64,000 nt of DNA from contig NC_135566.1 in the NCBI RefSeq assembly GCF_964340395.1, positions 20,393,797-20,457,796 of the forward strand. The letters are read 5' to 3'. Under the pieces are notes generated by a model. That model ran no database searches. It was not told the DNA's origin and saw nothing but the letters and a program-made list of their open reading frames with translations. A program made the translations under genes and the position numbers. Shown in pieces: positions 45,601 to 56,405 of the stretch (its first letter is position 1; the number at the start of each line of letters is the position of its first letter). This stretch comes from Glandiceps talaboti (lineage: Eukaryota; Hemichordata; Enteropneusta; Spengelidae).

Positions 45601-48600
45601 ATACTCATTCGCTCATCACTGTTGGTTTTCAAAGTAAACCAATACAACTGTTTTGTTGTACTCAATTTCTTTGTGTGGGCAGAGATCACTAGAGTTTGTA
45701 TGATACGATGCATAATATCACCTCATGTAACTACTGTTAGTTCTGTTTTGTGGTGATAGTTTATATGATACAAAGTTTAAAAGGTAATTGATTAAATAAA
45801 GGAAGACAATTTAGTGCATCTAAGACGTTTTACTGTCTCAAAATTGTCTTTCGATCCCCCAGAGGTAGTGGCCGTGCTGGGGCAATCGGAATGAGAGCAC
45901 CCCAAGTAAAGTGGTGAGTCTGGGTACTAATGTGAGAAAACAAACCTAAGTAAGTGCAATTTCTTCAATGAACTTTACGTAGGTTTGTTTGAATCTTTTC
46001 AGGATCACATCATTGCAATGACACGATGCAGCAGCAGCGGTGCTCCAAAGGTACATATCTTTATATTTTGTTGTCCAACGATCTAGCATATCTGTTAAAA
46101 CAGAGAATGATTACATTAGTATGTGGAACAATCTGTGCAAGCCCGTTTCGTGTTAGTGTTCACAATCTAACAAGAAATTGCGATTTTGCTGTCGTAGAGA
46201 GTTTAATGTGCAGTTTCTTATTAGTTTGATTGATTGGGTGTGGTTGTATCAAACAGCCAGTGAACACTAACATGAAACGGGCTGTAGACTGAAATGATAA
46301 GGCTCCTAAAATCAAGGTTATTAAAAAACACTCCTAGAAATAATGATGTAAGTTATAAATTATTTATGGTTCACATTATCAGCAACACATACTAAACATG
46401 GTAACACTATACCAGTTATTCACTTATATGACATTTTGCACGCTGTTATTGACATATGCGAAAGCTCTCAGCTTACAAATCATCATCTTTGTATTGGTTC
46501 CGTTTCTAATACTCAGCAGTTAACTTCATTAGAACTTTACTAGCATTTGAAATCTGAAGTATGCGACTATCCAAATAGTTTACCAAATTGCAGCGTGTGC
46601 AGTGTTACAGTAGCTGAGGGAAAAACCGTAGACATTATTGTAATTTCAACTCATTCATATCCCTTTTTTGTAGGATCATTACTACAAGATCGCACCTGAC
46701 ATACACGCTTTTATCAAGACCAAGGTAATAGGAAAAAAATAAAACAATGTTACAATATAATTGGCAATCTGTATAATGCAATGGCAAATTGACTTATTTC
46801 AAAGTCACTTAAGTTTATTTTCATGAATAGTAATATTTTTTCGTGGTAAATTATACATTCTTTAAATTGAGCCAAATCATATTTGCCATTCCTTGCATAA
46901 ACAATGATCAAGAGATGCGAAGCGCTGAATTGATATTTCCCATGATGCCTCACCAGTGTACAGGGGCCGCTATAATAAAGCTAAATTTGGCAATTTGTAT
47001 ACCTCTATTATAGAGAAGTCGAGCATTGTGGGATTGTTTAAAATGAATTTCATTGGTCACTAAGGTATGCGAAATGCATTCAAAGTAAAGCTAACATCAC
47101 CTCTGCTCCTTCAATAATTATACATGCTGTACATTGACAGGAAGACCTTCCTTGGCCAGATATTCAACTTCATTATACATCGTCATTTTATCATGGCGGA
47201 ACAAGCAAGGAAGAGAAAAGTCTGCGAGGATATCGCGATGAGTAAGTAACATATCAAATACCTACTTTCCAATGTAGCATGCCAGACCTGGTTTGCTAAT
47301 ATCATATAGAACGCATCCGCAGTGAATATACTTTACATAATTATACGTTATAAAGCAAACATTCCACTTCTCTATCGAAAAGTCTTCTACTAATAAATAA
47401 CTTCTTATACACCAAAATACAAAGTAGAACTCACATGAACGAATATAAGTTGTATGTATGTATGTATGTATGTATGTATGTATGTATGTATGTATGTACT
47501 ACGTACGTGTGTGTGTGTGTGTGCGTGCATGCATGTATGTATGTATGTATGTATGTATGTATGTATGTATGTATGTATGTATGTATGTATGTATTAATAG
47601 GTAATGTAATATTTATGTAGTTTGGGAACCTACTTGAAGATAGAAGCAATACAGAAGGGCTCCATCACCGACCAAACATTGTCATGGATTTTATTCATGT
47701 GGCAAACAGTAATGTAAAAAATCCTGGCGAACTTAAGTGTGTAGTTCAACATTTGTCCTTGCCCAAATACTGGGAAAAGACTTTTAGCATTTTTGTTTCT
47801 CATTTGTAGATTCGACAGTGCTATGCTATATGAAATCGAAGAAGAAGCGGAAATAAAGGAAGGTGTTTGTTTTTTCCCGACCTTGTTACATCCAAAGAGT
47901 GTCGGGAATCTTCGGTTGAAAAGTCGAAATCCTTTAGAGTCACCACTAATTGATCCCCGTTACCTTGAAGACACAGATGATATACAAGCAATGACAAGGG
48001 TATGTTGTGTGCATGTTTTCATATTCCTATCAAGAATATTCGCGTTTTGTTTAATTTGAGAGTCTGGATAATAAGTTCAAGCTGATTCCATTGTGTGGAT
48101 TAGTAAATTACCAGAACACTTGAAGCTGATCAAAAATATTCATCAGCTTGGTAGTTCAAAGTTTTTAACATTGAGCATAATGGTCAGCTCTAACTGTGGA
48201 ATTTGTCATTCTAATGAGTATAGTTGATCAAGACAGACCGAAAGCTCAATTCTAAATAGCTTTGAAATGCTTATGCGTTATGACCTGTAAGTCACTTGAA
48301 GCTGGGGCAAAGTTTGTACAGTTCCGACCACTTTGAATGCTTACATAAAGGAAGAAAGACTATATAAAATAGATATATTGTACATATGTGCTAGTCTTTT
48401 ACGAATGAAATTTAGGCATTAAGTTTCTTTACAGCTATAGATGTACCTTTTGTTGATTATTACATTTAATTCTATTGGATATTTCTGATATCAAGACAGC
48501 AATCTCTATACTGATAGCGTTTTTGTTTTAACGTAACTAATTAATCTCTTCTCTTTTATTGCAGGGAATGAGATTTGTACAACAATTGACAAACACAGAA

Positions 48601-50276
48601 ACTTTCAAGAAGTATCAGTAAGTGACATGTTATCTTTCTATAGGTAGTCCTGATCTATTTGCATTGCATTATGATACAACTGGCAATATGAAGTGATGCT
48701 GACATCACAACTCTTTGCCAACACGAGATTAGCTGCTTAATATTGAATTTGAAAAGGTATATTACCTGTTTCATGTCAGTGTTCACTAGGTCTGTTCAAT
48801 AAAACTACTTATAAACCAATAAAGAAAACTTTACATACTACACTCTAGATAGCAAGATTGAATGAATACAGTTTCTTGCGTCATTTTGTTTTAAGAAATG
48901 AAGGGAACTACTGTGCCACCATGCAGACATTAAATGTAGACATCAAAACATTGGCACCCGCGTGCCTGCGTCTGGTTGCTGTATGTTAAATTGCTTATTT
49001 CATTTAGAAAACAATGTAGCGAGAAATTACAATCTTAAAGTGTAAAAGTACAGTTAAATTTCTTCTTGGTGTTTGAGTTATTGCATCAAATTAAACAGAG
49101 CCACTGAACAATACACATGAAACGGGCGGTAAGTTTTCTAGTTGGTATAGGTCATGCGTTCTATGCTGTTTGACATGTCAGGTTGAAAGGTTATCTTTAG
49201 TCTCTGGAAAGTAATAATATCTTCTGATGTACATTAATTCAGTAGGTGTATGTATATACCGGTTCGTTCGAGTAGCTTTTCACATTATATAACCTAACAT
49301 TTCTCGTTGAAATCTTGCCACCCCACATCCAAGTTTCAAATTTCAAATTTTCAAAAAACGTAGTTGTTCACAATAGTCACAATATACACTATTCATAGCA
49401 AATTTCTGATAAATCATTCAAGCTATATTTGTAGATATGATTACTTGCACGACTCAGAATTACTTGGCCATTTCTTGTACCTTAAGGACATGGACAAAAG
49501 AAGTGACTGTAATCGTTCAGCAATAACCCCACTGGATTAATTCTCTGATTACTTTACTAAATTTACCCCAAAAAGTCTTAATACACTCCGCCTTTAACAA
49601 AGACTTGTTACAGATTAATATCAAATGTAAATAAATGTTTATTACTTACAGAATAACACCGGCATATTTTAAATTCAAGAACTGCCCTCATGAGATAGAT
49701 AGTGATGAGTATTGGGAGCATGTTATCCGGCACCTCACAGTGACAGTTTGGCACTATGTTGGAACCTGTAAGATGGGTGCCAAAGATGACCCCACAGCAG
49801 TGGTGAATCCATCCCTCAGGTATTAAAACGCTTCTTTTCATTGTTCTTGTTGTATTATGTAAACGATCGAGGTTCTCGTGTATCTTGCTGAAGTGAAAGA
49901 TTTTAATCTTGGAGGAAAAATGTAAATTTTATATATATTTGAATTTCCAAGGTATATGAGAATTAAGACGATGAACTATTTACAAGATCAATGCTCCCAA
50001 CTAAAAACGGTGCCTGTTTTCGACACTTATGCCCACATGACTTAAGACTAAACTCATAATATTGGAGTAATACTAGTGTTTACCTAGATGTGCACTTATC
50101 TAACATTTCATTAATGACCTTTTACGTCTGTCTTTATCTACCACAGAGTGAGAGGTTTGGATAATATCCGTGTGGTGGATGCCTCTGTTATGCCGCATCT
50201 AACGTCTGGAAATACAAACGCACCGACCATCATGATAGGTGAAAAGGGAGCTGATCTGATAATAAAAGACAGATAA
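35241..50276 (+). CDS. GMC-family FAD oxidoreductase, choline dehydrogenase-like, 15 exons
   Basis: FAD-dependent alcohol/choline-type dehydrogenase. Exons: 35241-35444, 36505-36570, 41033-41178, 41675-41775, 43609-43658, 43947-44072, 44838-44954, 45415-45507, 46003-46050, 46674-46724, 47141-47241, 47810-47999, 48565-48617, 49652-49819, 50147-50276. All introns are GT-AG, all joins are in phase, and the total is 1644 nt (547 aa). Motifs: dinucleotide fold GAGSAG (14-19), GMC signature 1 [14 protein letters not shown] signature 2 across exons 7/8 ([14 protein letters not shown], about 265-278), catalytic His483 in HYVGTCKMG, and SGNTNAPT with Asn529 at the second catalytic position. The protein ends soon after GEKGADLI. 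An in-frame ATG at 35142 would add 33 hydrophobic residues (possible targeting signal), so the start is uncertain. Exons 9-10 encode a segment about 20 residues shorter than in vertebrate choline dehydrogenase; a small exon may be missed. Substrate unknown. Confidence 0.9.
35547..35617. repeat. (GACT)n then (CACT)n tract, GMC intron 1
   Basis: Tetranucleotide repeat that changes unit midway. Confidence 0.95.
36068..36340. mobile_element. MITE family 1, partial copy (GMC intron 1)
   Basis: Begins GCTCGTTTCATGTTAGTG, TTCACTTGCTCTGTTTGATA. It shares AATGAATACAGTTTCTTGC and GCCACCATGGAGACATCAAA with the 48.8 kb copy and fades after TCTTAAAGTGTAAAAAGG. The right inverted end was not found. Confidence 0.6.
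37005..38646. mobile_element. TTAA-flanked foldback MITE (piggyBac-like target) split by a Helentron-like element
   Basis: The left end is TTAAAGGGACAGTAGCTGTA at 37005; the right end is the inverted match TACAGATACTGTCCCTTTAA ending at 38646. If 37043-38320 is removed, the left arm (37005-37042 plus 38321-38385) pairs with the right arm (about 38549-38646) over roughly 100 bp, sharing blocks such as GTTTCTTGTTCTACTCC. TTAA at both outer ends is the target choice of piggyBac elements. No coding capacity. It lies in GMC intron 2. Confidence 0.7.
37043..38320 (+). mobile_element. Helentron-associated (HINE-like) element 1
   Basis: Starts with a stem-loop at 37043-37075 (AGCACAACTGAAC / GTTCAGTAGTGCT, 12 of 13 pairs), then TATAGGCATGGCAAAGTG, (TCTG)n and (TG)n (37091-37159), then ~130-bp blocks with GATTTTGGTC- and AAAACTACTCAGCAGAT-type sequence. 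Next come five units of 111-119 bp containing CTAGCAACCATGACCACGCCC (starts near 37676, 37787, 37899, 38015 and 38134), ending in GGCGGTATTTTT. A terminal hairpin, a microsatellite and internal tandem repeats are the hallmarks of Helentron-type non-autonomous elements. The host MITE fixes both borders, and the target is a T-run. Confidence 0.7.
38751..39560 (+). mobile_element. HINE-like elements: 3' fragment followed head-to-tail by a second copy
   Basis: 38751-38910 repeats the last ~160 bp of element 1 (AGCAACAGCCAAATG through GGCGGTATTTTT). It is followed at once by a new start with the same stem-loop at 38912-38944, TATAGGCATTGCTAAGTG, (TG)n at 38964-39042 and the downstream blocks (AACTTAAAGTCAAAAACTGC and later). 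Homology to element 1 fades near 39560. The abutting end and start match tandem Helentron insertion. GMC intron 2. Confidence 0.65.
41216..41476. repeat. (TATG)n with (TG)n, GMC intron 3
   Basis: About 260 bp of TATG with TAAG and TGTG variants, beginning 38 bp after the exon 3 donor. Confidence 0.95.
42440..43530. mobile_element. MITE family 1 copy interrupted by a HINE-like element
   Basis: Left half 42440-42524 (GTTCACTGGATATGTTTGAT and TTTCTTGCTACATTTT) and right half about 43386-43530 (GTAGTTTCTTATTGGTTTC, TGTATCAAACAGAGCCAGTG). The 0.86 kb between them is a separate element, so the HINE insertion is younger than this MITE. Confidence 0.6.
42525..43385 (+). mobile_element. Second-family HINE-like element nested inside a MITE
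   Basis: Begins with a short hairpin (TACCTCC ... GGGAGGTA, 42525-42550), then (TCTG)n at 42564-42642, then four ~150-bp tandem units (about 42750-43350). The units contain TAATTAGGCTATATCTTAAG, ACATACTTCAATTCCAATAT and GTTAATGAATAATTTGCATA, and the element ends near CCCTTACGGGAGGCGC. It interrupts a MITE whose left part ends at about 42524 and resumes near 43386. Its sequence differs from the 37-39 kb elements, but the architecture is the same. GMC intron 4. Confidence 0.65.
45251..45373. repeat. (CACT)n-(CCCA)n-(CACT)n, GMC intron 7
   Basis: Tetranucleotide block ending about 40 bp before the exon 8 acceptor. Confidence 0.95.
46139..46283. mobile_element. MITE family 1, internally deleted short copy
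   Basis: The ends are a 24-bp inverted repeat with one mismatch beginning AGCCCGTTTCGTGTTAGTG (46139) and closing at 46283 with ACTAACATGAAACGGGCT. Only ~100 bp of interior remains, including GTGCAGTTTCTTATTAG. GMC intron 9, between the two exons of the shortened protein segment. Confidence 0.75.
47452..47594. repeat. (TATG)n tract, GMC intron 11
   Basis: Two TATG runs flanking a short ACTACGTACG(TG)n stretch. Confidence 0.95.
48764..49130. mobile_element. MITE family 1, full copy
   Basis: Inverted ends CTGTTTCATGTCAGTGTTCAC at the left and GTGAAC-like GAACAATACACATGAAACGGG at the right. Internal landmarks are TCTGTTCAATAAAACTACTT, AATACAGTTTCTTGC, GCCACCATG.AGACAT and TAGCGAGAAATTACAATCTT. 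Located in GMC intron 13. It serves as the reference copy for six other copies in the window. Confidence 0.7.
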
Positions 50277-50539
50277 CCAAGAATGTGTAATGATACCATA
50301 AGTCTCTATTCAGAAATACAAAGAGATTCGGTCAAGTTTAGAAATTAACAATGGAAAGGTCATGATTATTCATCAAATTTGTTGAATGACCTGACTAGGC
50401 CCTTAACAACAGACAACTGAAAAAATTGTTAAGGCATTTTTGTGTATTAAAAACATGCATAAGTGTAGATTCTCAGCTAAATAGATATTCAATGATAACA
50501 GTTTCACTGTAACATGTATCTTAAACAAAACATTCCAAG

Positions 50540-50637
50540 ACAAATATATGGATACCTCGAGAAAAGTTGATTGAATAAAGAATATGTGCACCAAATCTCA
50601 TTTGAATTTAGTCAACCGTTTTTGAGAAAACAATGAC

Positions 50638-50704
<67 letters not shown>

Positions 50705-50755
50705 AACAGACAGCCCATCCCTAAAATATAACCCTCCCTTAGGTAAAACTTAATT
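50540..50755 (-). mobile_element. HINE-like fragment, minus orientation, in the GMC 3' flank
   Basis: On the minus strand it reads TTTTACCTAAGGGAGGG, then a (TCTG)n run (50637-50712) and then CTCAAAAACGGTTGAC and AAATGAGATTTGG. The order resembles the start of the 42.5 kb element: hairpin-like lead, TCTG microsatellite, then an AAATTTGG-type block. No internal tandem units remain. Confidence 0.45.
50574..50579 (+). terminator. Poly(A) signal AATAAA of the GMC gene
   Basis: AATAAA lies about 300 nt after the stop codon of the GMC gene, just before a (GACA)n tract. It is the nearest canonical signal I found. It lies at the edge of a repeat-derived segment, so the 3' end may be transposon-supplied. 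Confidence 0.5.
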
Positions 50756-50759
50756 TCAA

Positions 50760-52015
50760 GTCAAAACAAAATGTATGACAACCATTGCAAATTGGTTGAT
50801 AAGGTATTAAAGGACATATAATCATACGTATTTCGGGGAATGATAATTTCCGAATCATAGAATATATATACTTGTTATCCCTGCAACCTATGACTGTAAC
50901 TCCGACGGATGCTGTGATTACCAATCCTGGTGTAAGGCATGCCAATATAGAAACAATATATCAAGAGAAGCGGCCATTCTCAAGGCATAGACTCATTGTA
51001 CATCGTTCAGAAGGATCCCAGTAATTGGAAACCACATGAAAATACATTTTCTTATTATGAATACTACTAGTTTAGGCAACCAGATGTCACGTCATAGTTT
51101 CTGTTGGTGTCTAACCAATCAGAACATTGTTTGCAATTAACTGTTGAGAATATGTACGTTACATCACAGAGGCTATTAGTTCGATACCTGATGAATAATG
51201 GCTATATAATCTGTATAATATGCAGATTAATAAATATATATGTCCATGGGTAATCCAATTAAAGGGTCATGGACCTGACTCCATGCTTTCTGGTATATAA
51301 ACACCTAGTGTCTGAATGCAGTTTGACGTTTATGTTCAGTTTTCATCACAATTGTTAAAGACTATTCATAGGGTAAATATATACCAAAAGGCTTATGATG
51401 AGCTATCTGCACTGATAGCACTAGTGACCCATGCAATATAATATTTTATGACACATTGAAAATAAAAGGTTATGTCAGACCCGTGAATACCTTTTCATCC
51501 AACGTTGGCTGCATACATGGAAACATGACTGTAAAGGTGAATGGAAGACAACACAAACTTGTAACAGGTGGAGAAACTCTGCAATGTTTACATCTATACA
51601 ATTCAAAATGTATAATAGGATTTACTATCTAATCTGACGTTGTTTGTTATGTTTTATCACGTAAACATTTCTCGTATTTTAGTTCTTGATTTTAATGTAA
51701 TGTACAAGTATTACATCCATCCCGACAAGACCTCCAAATGTAATGTCCTAACAGCTGTCACTTCATTGAATGGTAAATCCATACAAAAAGCAGGGAAATT
51801 AACACAGCATTTTCTGGCTATATAAAATCAAGTCCTGCTCACGTATACAAATATGTGAACTTTCAGAATGCGTATCCGAACAATGACTTTTCCGAGAAAA
51901 ATAATATGTATTTTTGTTGGTAATATTTACATGTACATTCAGTAGACTAAAATTGCAAATTAGCAATATATGCCGACTTTCAAATGAAGGCCCTCGTCAA
52001 TATAATAATGACTCT
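50760..52015. other. Intergenic between GMC gene and 3.64 kb transposon
   Basis: No gene or repeat recognised except the 32-bp SGNH fragment at the right edge. Confidence 0.55.
51970..52001 (+). pseudogene. 32-bp fragment of the SGNH-hydrolase gene
   Basis: ATGCCGACTTTCAAATGAAG and the following 12 bases match 56731-56762 of the SGNH gene at 31 of 32 positions. The mismatch would turn an AGG codon into ATG. Nothing on either side matches. It ends 14 bp before the TA-flanked transposon. Confidence 0.75.
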
Positions 52016-55000
52016 TAGTGCTGCAGCAGGGCGCGCATTTTTGACGTCAAGGACAACCGGAAAAATACCAGCATAATATATATATCAAACTCTTCGTTAG
52101 AGTCTCACGAATATGGAAATCCATGATGACAGAGCCAAAAATTATTACAAATTAAGTTAGAGAACAATATGTAACATGGTGTAGGAAGACTCAAACCAAC
52201 ATTTGTTTAGATAAAATCAAAATACTATGTGTTGGTTTTGTGGATCATATTAAAGTTTTAATGCGTTTACGTTGAACATGTATATGTTTTTGAGTGTAAT
52301 AGGTATACAGCCAACAAAAAAGAACCATTTCTCCCCCAACATTACTCATGTTACCATGGAAATGGCCATCGTTTGAGTCAAAATCACATTTTGTCTTCCT
52401 GTAGTTCGGCAATGGAAACATGGAGAGTCACTTAATGTTTTGCAGGACACCTTTATCCTGACAATAATGAAAGGTTGATATATATCAAACTATTTGTTAG
52501 ATGCTAACAAATAAGAAAATATATGATGCCAGGCCTGGGGACTGATATAAAGAAATTTACGACACTTGTTGTAACATGTTGCAAGAAGACTAAGACCAAC
52601 ATTTGTTCGGATGACATATAGGCAGTATGCGTTTGATTAATATATCATGTTAAGTTAATGTGTTTAGGTTGAATATTTATATATTTTGTGTGTAACAGGT
52701 ATCACCAGACATACAAGACCCCTTCTTCCAAGAAAATATGCGTGTTACCATGACAACAGCCATCTTTTGAGCCAAAATATCATTTCGTCTTCGTGTAGTT
52801 CAGCAATGGAAACATGGAGAGTCACATAATGTTTTGCAGGACAGCTTTAAACTGAAAATGAAGTAAGGTTTTTATATATCAAACTCTTTGTTAGAAATAT
52901 GATGGCAGACCTGGAGACTAGTACAAAGAAAGTTACCACACTTTCTCTAACATGATGTAGAGGACTCGGGCGTACATTCATCGATACTAAATCCACACTA
53001 ACCGGTGTCGGTTTTATACTTAAGTTTTAATTTGTTTATATCGAATGTGTACATAATGTTGTTGGTATAAGTGTTAATCTGTCCTCAGAAATCATTATTA
53101 TCCCAAAAATGTAATACCACGACAAATACCGAGAATTTAACAATGTCTTACATCATTGTTCCTTGGGTACCTATGACAAACCAGATACTGCCAATAATAT
53201 ATGTCGTTGTTCCTATGAAAAGAGACTAATTGCATTGATATTGATGTGAAACTACAAATCAGAAAAATAGCTTTATAACACAACTAACAGTAGAATTTGG
53301 GAAATGATTGATTATGTAGGTTTTAGGTGGCATTCCTTTTTTTCCTTGGCACGTCGATTCATACCTTTTCACTTTTATCTTTACACAAGATACTCTTGTT
53401 TTTCTTTATGATTTTTGTTTATATTTGGATGTCTGACGCATTATTGTAATCTTAACAAAGTGCAGTAGTATTTGCCTGTTGATGAGGTCTTTGTTGCTAG
53501 GCATATATGTATCAATACTGTTTAATATTTGTCTACATCCCTATCCACCCCTGTTGTTATCTATGTTAATGAACACCATTGATTCACTTTTGCTATGGAT
53601 GGAGTCTTAGTTACTGGATGAATATATGCTTTTCATAAGGTCAGTGCAGATTGACACCTCTAGAAATATCCACACCAATAATTCTGCCCCATCCACATAC
53701 TAGTTTTGGAAATACACTTTTTTGACAAAATTGTACCTTATTTGCCTTAATTTTCATTTTACTAATGGGATACTCAAGTATTCAATACCTTTTGTGTACA
53801 CCCCTCGAAACATCCTCATGGAATTTCGGCCCAATATTACTAGTAGTTTTGGAGTCACATTTCTAAGTCCAATTTTCATGTCAATAATAGAATCACCATA
53901 TAAACATATTTTGTGTAGGTGTATACATGATTAATAAAATCAAATTGATGTTTGAGTCCGCCCCAAAAAACAGAACCTTCAATGGCGATCACAATTTCAA
54001 CCTGTTTCTGTATTGTTTATGGACAATATTGACGACTGATTAACACACTCAATGTCAATTTACCGTGAATAGAATATATTGTTGTTGTCTGATCAAAGAA
54101 TAATACTCGTGTCACAACTACATGAAGTAAAGTTTTACAAGAATGAAACTCGCCACTACACTGTCTACATATGATATTGATAATTATGAATGATCAATTT
54201 TAGGGAATATATCTTTGACAATATGATGAACAATATGATCCCATTATAACCAGTGCAGGTTTAAGTTCTGCAACACCCTGAATAATGTCAGCTCAAAGTG
54301 AATGAATTTCACAGTCTATTTGTAAATTGAACTGTCATTTAACTTGTAATTGTTCTGAAGTTAAGTGTTCTAAAATGTGTTGTAACAGTATTTGTGCTAG
54401 TCTCCAGGTATGTCATCATATATCCCCGTTATTCAAACAAAGTTAAATGTATAGAAGCCTTATTACTTATTTTCAGTTTAAAGCCATCCTGTACAACTTT
54501 AAGTGACTGTCCAGTTTTCCATTGCTGGATTAAAGGAAGAGAAAGTGGGATTTAGCTCAAAACATGACCGTTGCTATATATTGTAACACGCATATTGTTT
54601 GGGAATAATCGTTCATGTATGCAAGTTGACACCTAACACAGACTGACACATATTCAACACACTAAATTCTTAACATGATGCACGAACCCAATACATAGTA
54701 CCTGTATGGTAACTGAATAAATGTTGGTCTTCCTGCAACATGTTACAAACAGTGTTGTAACTTTCTTCATATCGGTCTCCGAGTCTGTCATCATATATTT
54801 TCTTATTTGTTAGACTCTACTAAAGAGTTTGATATATATAAACCTTACACTATTTTCAGTTTAAAGGTGTCCTGCAAAACATTATGTGACTCTCCAGGTT
54901 TCCGTTGCTGAACTACAGCAAGACGAAACGTGATTTTGGCACAAAACATGGTCATTACCATGGTAACGTGTATATTTTTTGGAAGAATGGGTCTTGTATG

Positions 55001-55658
55001 TCGGGTGATACCTGTCCCACACAAACTATATACATCCTCAACCTAACACATTGAATCGTTAATGTGATATACGAATCAAACGCATACTACCCGTATATGA
55101 TCCGAACAAATGTTAGTATCAGTCTTCCTGCAGCATGTTACAAAAAGTGTTGAAACTTTCTTTATATTAGTCTCCGGGTCTGTCATCATATATTTCCATA
55201 TTTGTTAGACTCTAACAATGAATTTGATATATAGAAACCTTACATTATTGTCAAGATAAAACTTAACTGCAAAACGTTAAGTTACTCTTCAGGTTTCCAT
55301 TGCTGAACAACAGGGAGACAAATTGTCATATTGGTTCAAAACATGATCGTTAACATGGTAACATGCACATTTTTCGGGGAACAATAGTTCCTGTGTGTCA
55401 CCTAATACATATCACACACAAAAACATATACATGTTCAACCTAAACACATTAAAACTTTGATCTTAGTTTTCTACACCATGTTACATCTGTGCTCTAACT
55501 TAATTTGTAATAATTTTGGCTCTGTTATCATGAATTTCCATATTCCTGGGACTCTAACGAAGAGTTTGATATATGTATATCTATATATTATGCTGGTAAT
55601 TTTCGGGTTGCGCTATCTCGAAAACTAGGCCATTTTTCTGGCCTCTGCTGCAGCACTA
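52016..55658. mobile_element. 3.64 kb TA-flanked DNA transposon with long composite inverted repeats
   Basis: Both ends read TAGTGCTGCAGCAG inward (52016 and, inverted, 55658), with TA as the likely target duplication. Inside, the left arm holds two full units and one partial of ~390 bp (about 52080, 52470 and 52856-53050). The right arm (about 54370-55600) holds matching units in the opposite direction. Each unit carries ATATATCAAACTCTTTGTTA, AACATTTGTT(C/T)GGAT, GCAATGGAAACATGGAGAGT and a palindromic ACCATGG core. The central ~1.3 kb (53050-54370) is unique and has no convincing ORF. Mariner-like by its TA site, but no transposase is visible. Confidence 0.75.
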
Positions 55659-56405
55659 TTATATAGTATTCATAATTGTATATAGTATAAACTGTTGGCA
55701 TGTTATACTTACACCATAATAAGAACAAATATTTATGAAAACTAAGATATAGTGGACTGATTTTATTTGTTCAGATCCTTTTATAGGTATTACAAAATGT
55801 TTTTTTTTCTATGACGTCAGAGAGTTAACCCACTGAACGTTGTCATAATATTGAGTTTAGAATTATTGGTTTTGAAACTGTTGCCCATGACTACCCGTTC
55901 CGTTGCAAGAAGTAGAGTAATTTATTTTGAGGAGTGTTCAAAATTGGTAATTATGATTGAATTGTGACCCAAGTCGGTTAAATCTCGTAACCTCGTAAGA
56001 CAGATTAGTAACTCATCCAATGTCAACCAGTGTGGTCGTATCGATCAAACTCAAATGGATTATACATTGTAAAGTCAATCAAATTATGTAAAATAGGCAA
56101 GAATAAATGTTCTGAATGCTACACTTTCCTCACAAAATGAACATGTTGGAGAAAACGGTGGATAGTCAATCTTACAGAACACTCACTGCTAATGTATTTC
56201 AATAACATATTTACTGAGTAGTCGAAATGTCATCACAGTCTTTTGTCTCCTTAAGTGACACAAACGACTAATATTTTAAGTGAGGATTTACCTTTCAATG
56301 AAATGTTGTAACAGCTGTCACACATCATAGACATTGTCATACTTGCATAGCACGGAGGGACTGCATAAAACCTACATTTCTAGACAGTAGTCCGGTTATA
56401 TTGCA
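55659..56405. other. Upstream region of the SGNH gene
   Basis: The 5' flank between the transposon end and the start codon. No clear TATA box or splice acceptor was identified, so the promoter may be partly within or just after the transposon. Confidence 0.4.
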
